Assembly: GCF_002894645.1 (NCBI RefSeq)
Contig: NZ_NCQY01000004.1
Location: forward strand, 62,001-126,000
From: Salinibacter altiplanensis
GTDB lineage: Bacteria > Bacteroidota > Rhodothermia > Rhodothermales > Salinibacteraceae
DNA length: 64,000 bases
Direction: 5' to 3'
A program made the position numbers and the translations under genes. Each line of letters begins with the position of its first letter. The stretch's first letter is position 1. This document shows positions 63,268 through 64,000 of the stretch, piece after piece. The notes beneath the pieces were generated by a model. The model did not search any database and was not told the origin of the DNA. It saw nothing but the letters and a program-made list of their open reading frames with translations.

Positions 63268-63822
63268 CGATAACTGAAAGAGGGACGGCTGGGATGGCGC
63301 GTGTGACGGAAGAGGTGGGGGCGGCGGAGTCGGGGGACGCCCCCCATCCAAAATGGTCAAATCGGCTCCTCGAAGGATGCGAATGCCCTGCACAATTGCC
63401 CACACGCCGTAGGCCCCGGCAACGACGGCGAGCGCACCAAGAGCTGCCCCAAGGGGGAGGAAGAGCTCCTCATCACTCGAAAACAGGTGATACGTACCAA
63501 TGCCACCGATAACAGCCATGGTCACGCCTCCGGTTCCGATGGCGAGCAGGCCGCCGCCGATTATGATTCGATCTGTCTTCTGTGAGGTATCAGCGCTCGT
63601 GCACGGGAGGCCTGAAATGGTGGAAACCGATCTGCAAGAACGGGTCAGCGGAAGAAAATTGGACCGGTTTCTCACAAGAGCGCGAGTCGGAGCCGGACCC
63701 TGTGGAGCGAACGTGGCCTTCCCCACACGATCTGCGGGACCCGGGTTGGGGCGGAGCTGTGCGTTGCAGGGGACAGTCGCAAACAACAGAAACAGACAGG
63801 CACTACCAACGAGGATGCGCAT
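63256..63822 (-). CDS. Secreted/membrane hypothetical protein
   Basis: 188-residue protein. From ATG 63822 it has a signal peptide (ILVGSACLFLLFATVPCNA) ending before QLRPN. About 70 residues later come two adjacent hydrophobic segments (IIIGGGLLAIGTGGVTMAVIG and LGAALGALAVVAGAYGVWAI). The tail is very Pro/Ser-rich. No family recognised; the layout recalls small Bacteroidota exported proteins. Convergent with the QTMAN-like gene. Confidence 0.65.
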   Translation of the reverse strand: MRILVGSACLFLLFATVPCNAQLRPNPGPADRVGKATFAPQGPAPTRALVRNRSNFLPLTRSCRSVSTISGLPCTSADTSQKTDRIIIGGGLLAIGTGGVTMAVIGGIGTYHLFSSDEELFLPLGAALGALAVVAGAYGVWAIVQGIRILRGADLTILDGGRPPTPPPPPLPSHAPSQPSLFQLSLSL

Positions 63823-63896
63823 GGGACCCTGTCGTCTGTGGGAGAAGCAGGGGCAGTTGCCTACGCGCCGCATCGGACTGATCGTTCCAGCGGCTC

Positions 63897-64000
63897 CTAC
63901 GGCCGGGTGACACCGTAAATTTTCCTGCTGCCGACGTTTACCATGTGGTTCTCGCCTACGCCGAGCGGGGAGAGATAGGTAAACCGGTCGTCCTCCGAAA
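63897..64000 (-). CDS. C-terminal end of a gene continuing past the window
   Basis: On the minus strand one frame is open from the window edge to TAG at 63897-63899, encoding ~34 residues. They include EDDRFTYLSPLGVGENHMVN and IYGVTRP, acidic and protein-like, unlike the other two frames, of which one is stopped. Too short to assign. Confidence 0.45.
   Translation of the reverse strand, partial: SEDDRFTYLSPLGVGENHMVNVGSRKIYGVTRP

Overview
The window is a GC-rich chromosomal segment from a bacterium with an acidic, Asp/Glu-rich proteome. Several families are typical of the Bacteroidota/Rhodothermota side of the tree: DUF2851, DUF3098, DUF4175, paired SurA-like foldases, NamZ/DUF1343 and addB-addA order. 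Start codons have no Shine-Dalgarno sequence and sit behind pyrimidine-rich leaders. Together these suggest a Salinibacter-like halophile (Rhodothermota), but this is inferred from composition and gene families, with no 16S gene to confirm it. Almost all of it is ordinary core genome. I found no prophage, transposase, CRISPR array or recognisable defence island.

Layout. 1-2.6 kb: the end of glutaminyl-tRNA synthetase fused to a YqeY-type domain, convergent with gltX. 2.9-8.4 kb: three consecutive parvulin-type foldases (two lipoproteins and SurA), then a MoxR ATPase. 8.5-13.1 kb: ferredoxin-NADP reductase, FxsA, a tandem TerB protein, a small membrane protein and an Xaa-Pro aminopeptidase. 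13.3-20.8 kb (minus strand): a small membrane gene, a secreted SNase-type nuclease, addB and addA. 21-27.3 kb: DUF2851, a monooxygenase-fold protein, a lipoprotein and a giant DUF4175 coiled-coil membrane protein. 27.4-28.1 kb: an intergenic repeat, a strong terminator, and minus-strand tRNA-Tyr, -Gly, -Thr and initiator -Met. 28.4-34.2 kb: CaCA antiporter, msrB, ftsH and an acetyl-CoA synthetase-like enzyme. 34.3-38.5 kb: a broken carboxypeptidase-regulatory-domain gene, YraN, a GbsR/MarR regulator, a SAM hydrolase and a sigma/anti-sigma-like membrane protein. 38.5-44.4 kb: histidine kinase, purA, secF, secD. 45-50 kb: monoacylglycerol lipase-like hydrolase, a second copy of the repeat, a broken DUF779 gene, SIMPL protein, asnS and a UbiA-like protein. 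50.2-54 kb: pckA, a 49-residue membrane peptide, photolyase and tRNA-Ala. 54.2-60.1 kb: an envelope cluster (dapB, dapA, mreD, dacB, DUF3098, NamZ) with ndk. 60.3-64 kb: msrA, ComF, a queuosine-tRNA mannosyltransferase homologue, a secreted hypothetical protein and the end of another gene.

How the genes fit together. Four themes recur. Envelope biogenesis: foldases, SecDF, MreD, DacB, NamZ and DAP synthesis. Translation: three aminoacyl-tRNA synthetases, five tRNAs and a tRNA glycosyltransferase. Oxidative, light and DNA damage: MsrA, MsrB, photolyase, AddAB, FtsH. Central metabolism: PckA and an acetyl-CoA synthetase-like enzyme. The items most worth follow-up are the two freshly decayed genes, the paired palindromic intergenic repeat, the bacterial QTMAN homologue, the initiator tRNA with an altered anticodon stem, the palindromes upstream of pckA, and the membrane protein that may combine sigma-like and anti-sigma-like parts.
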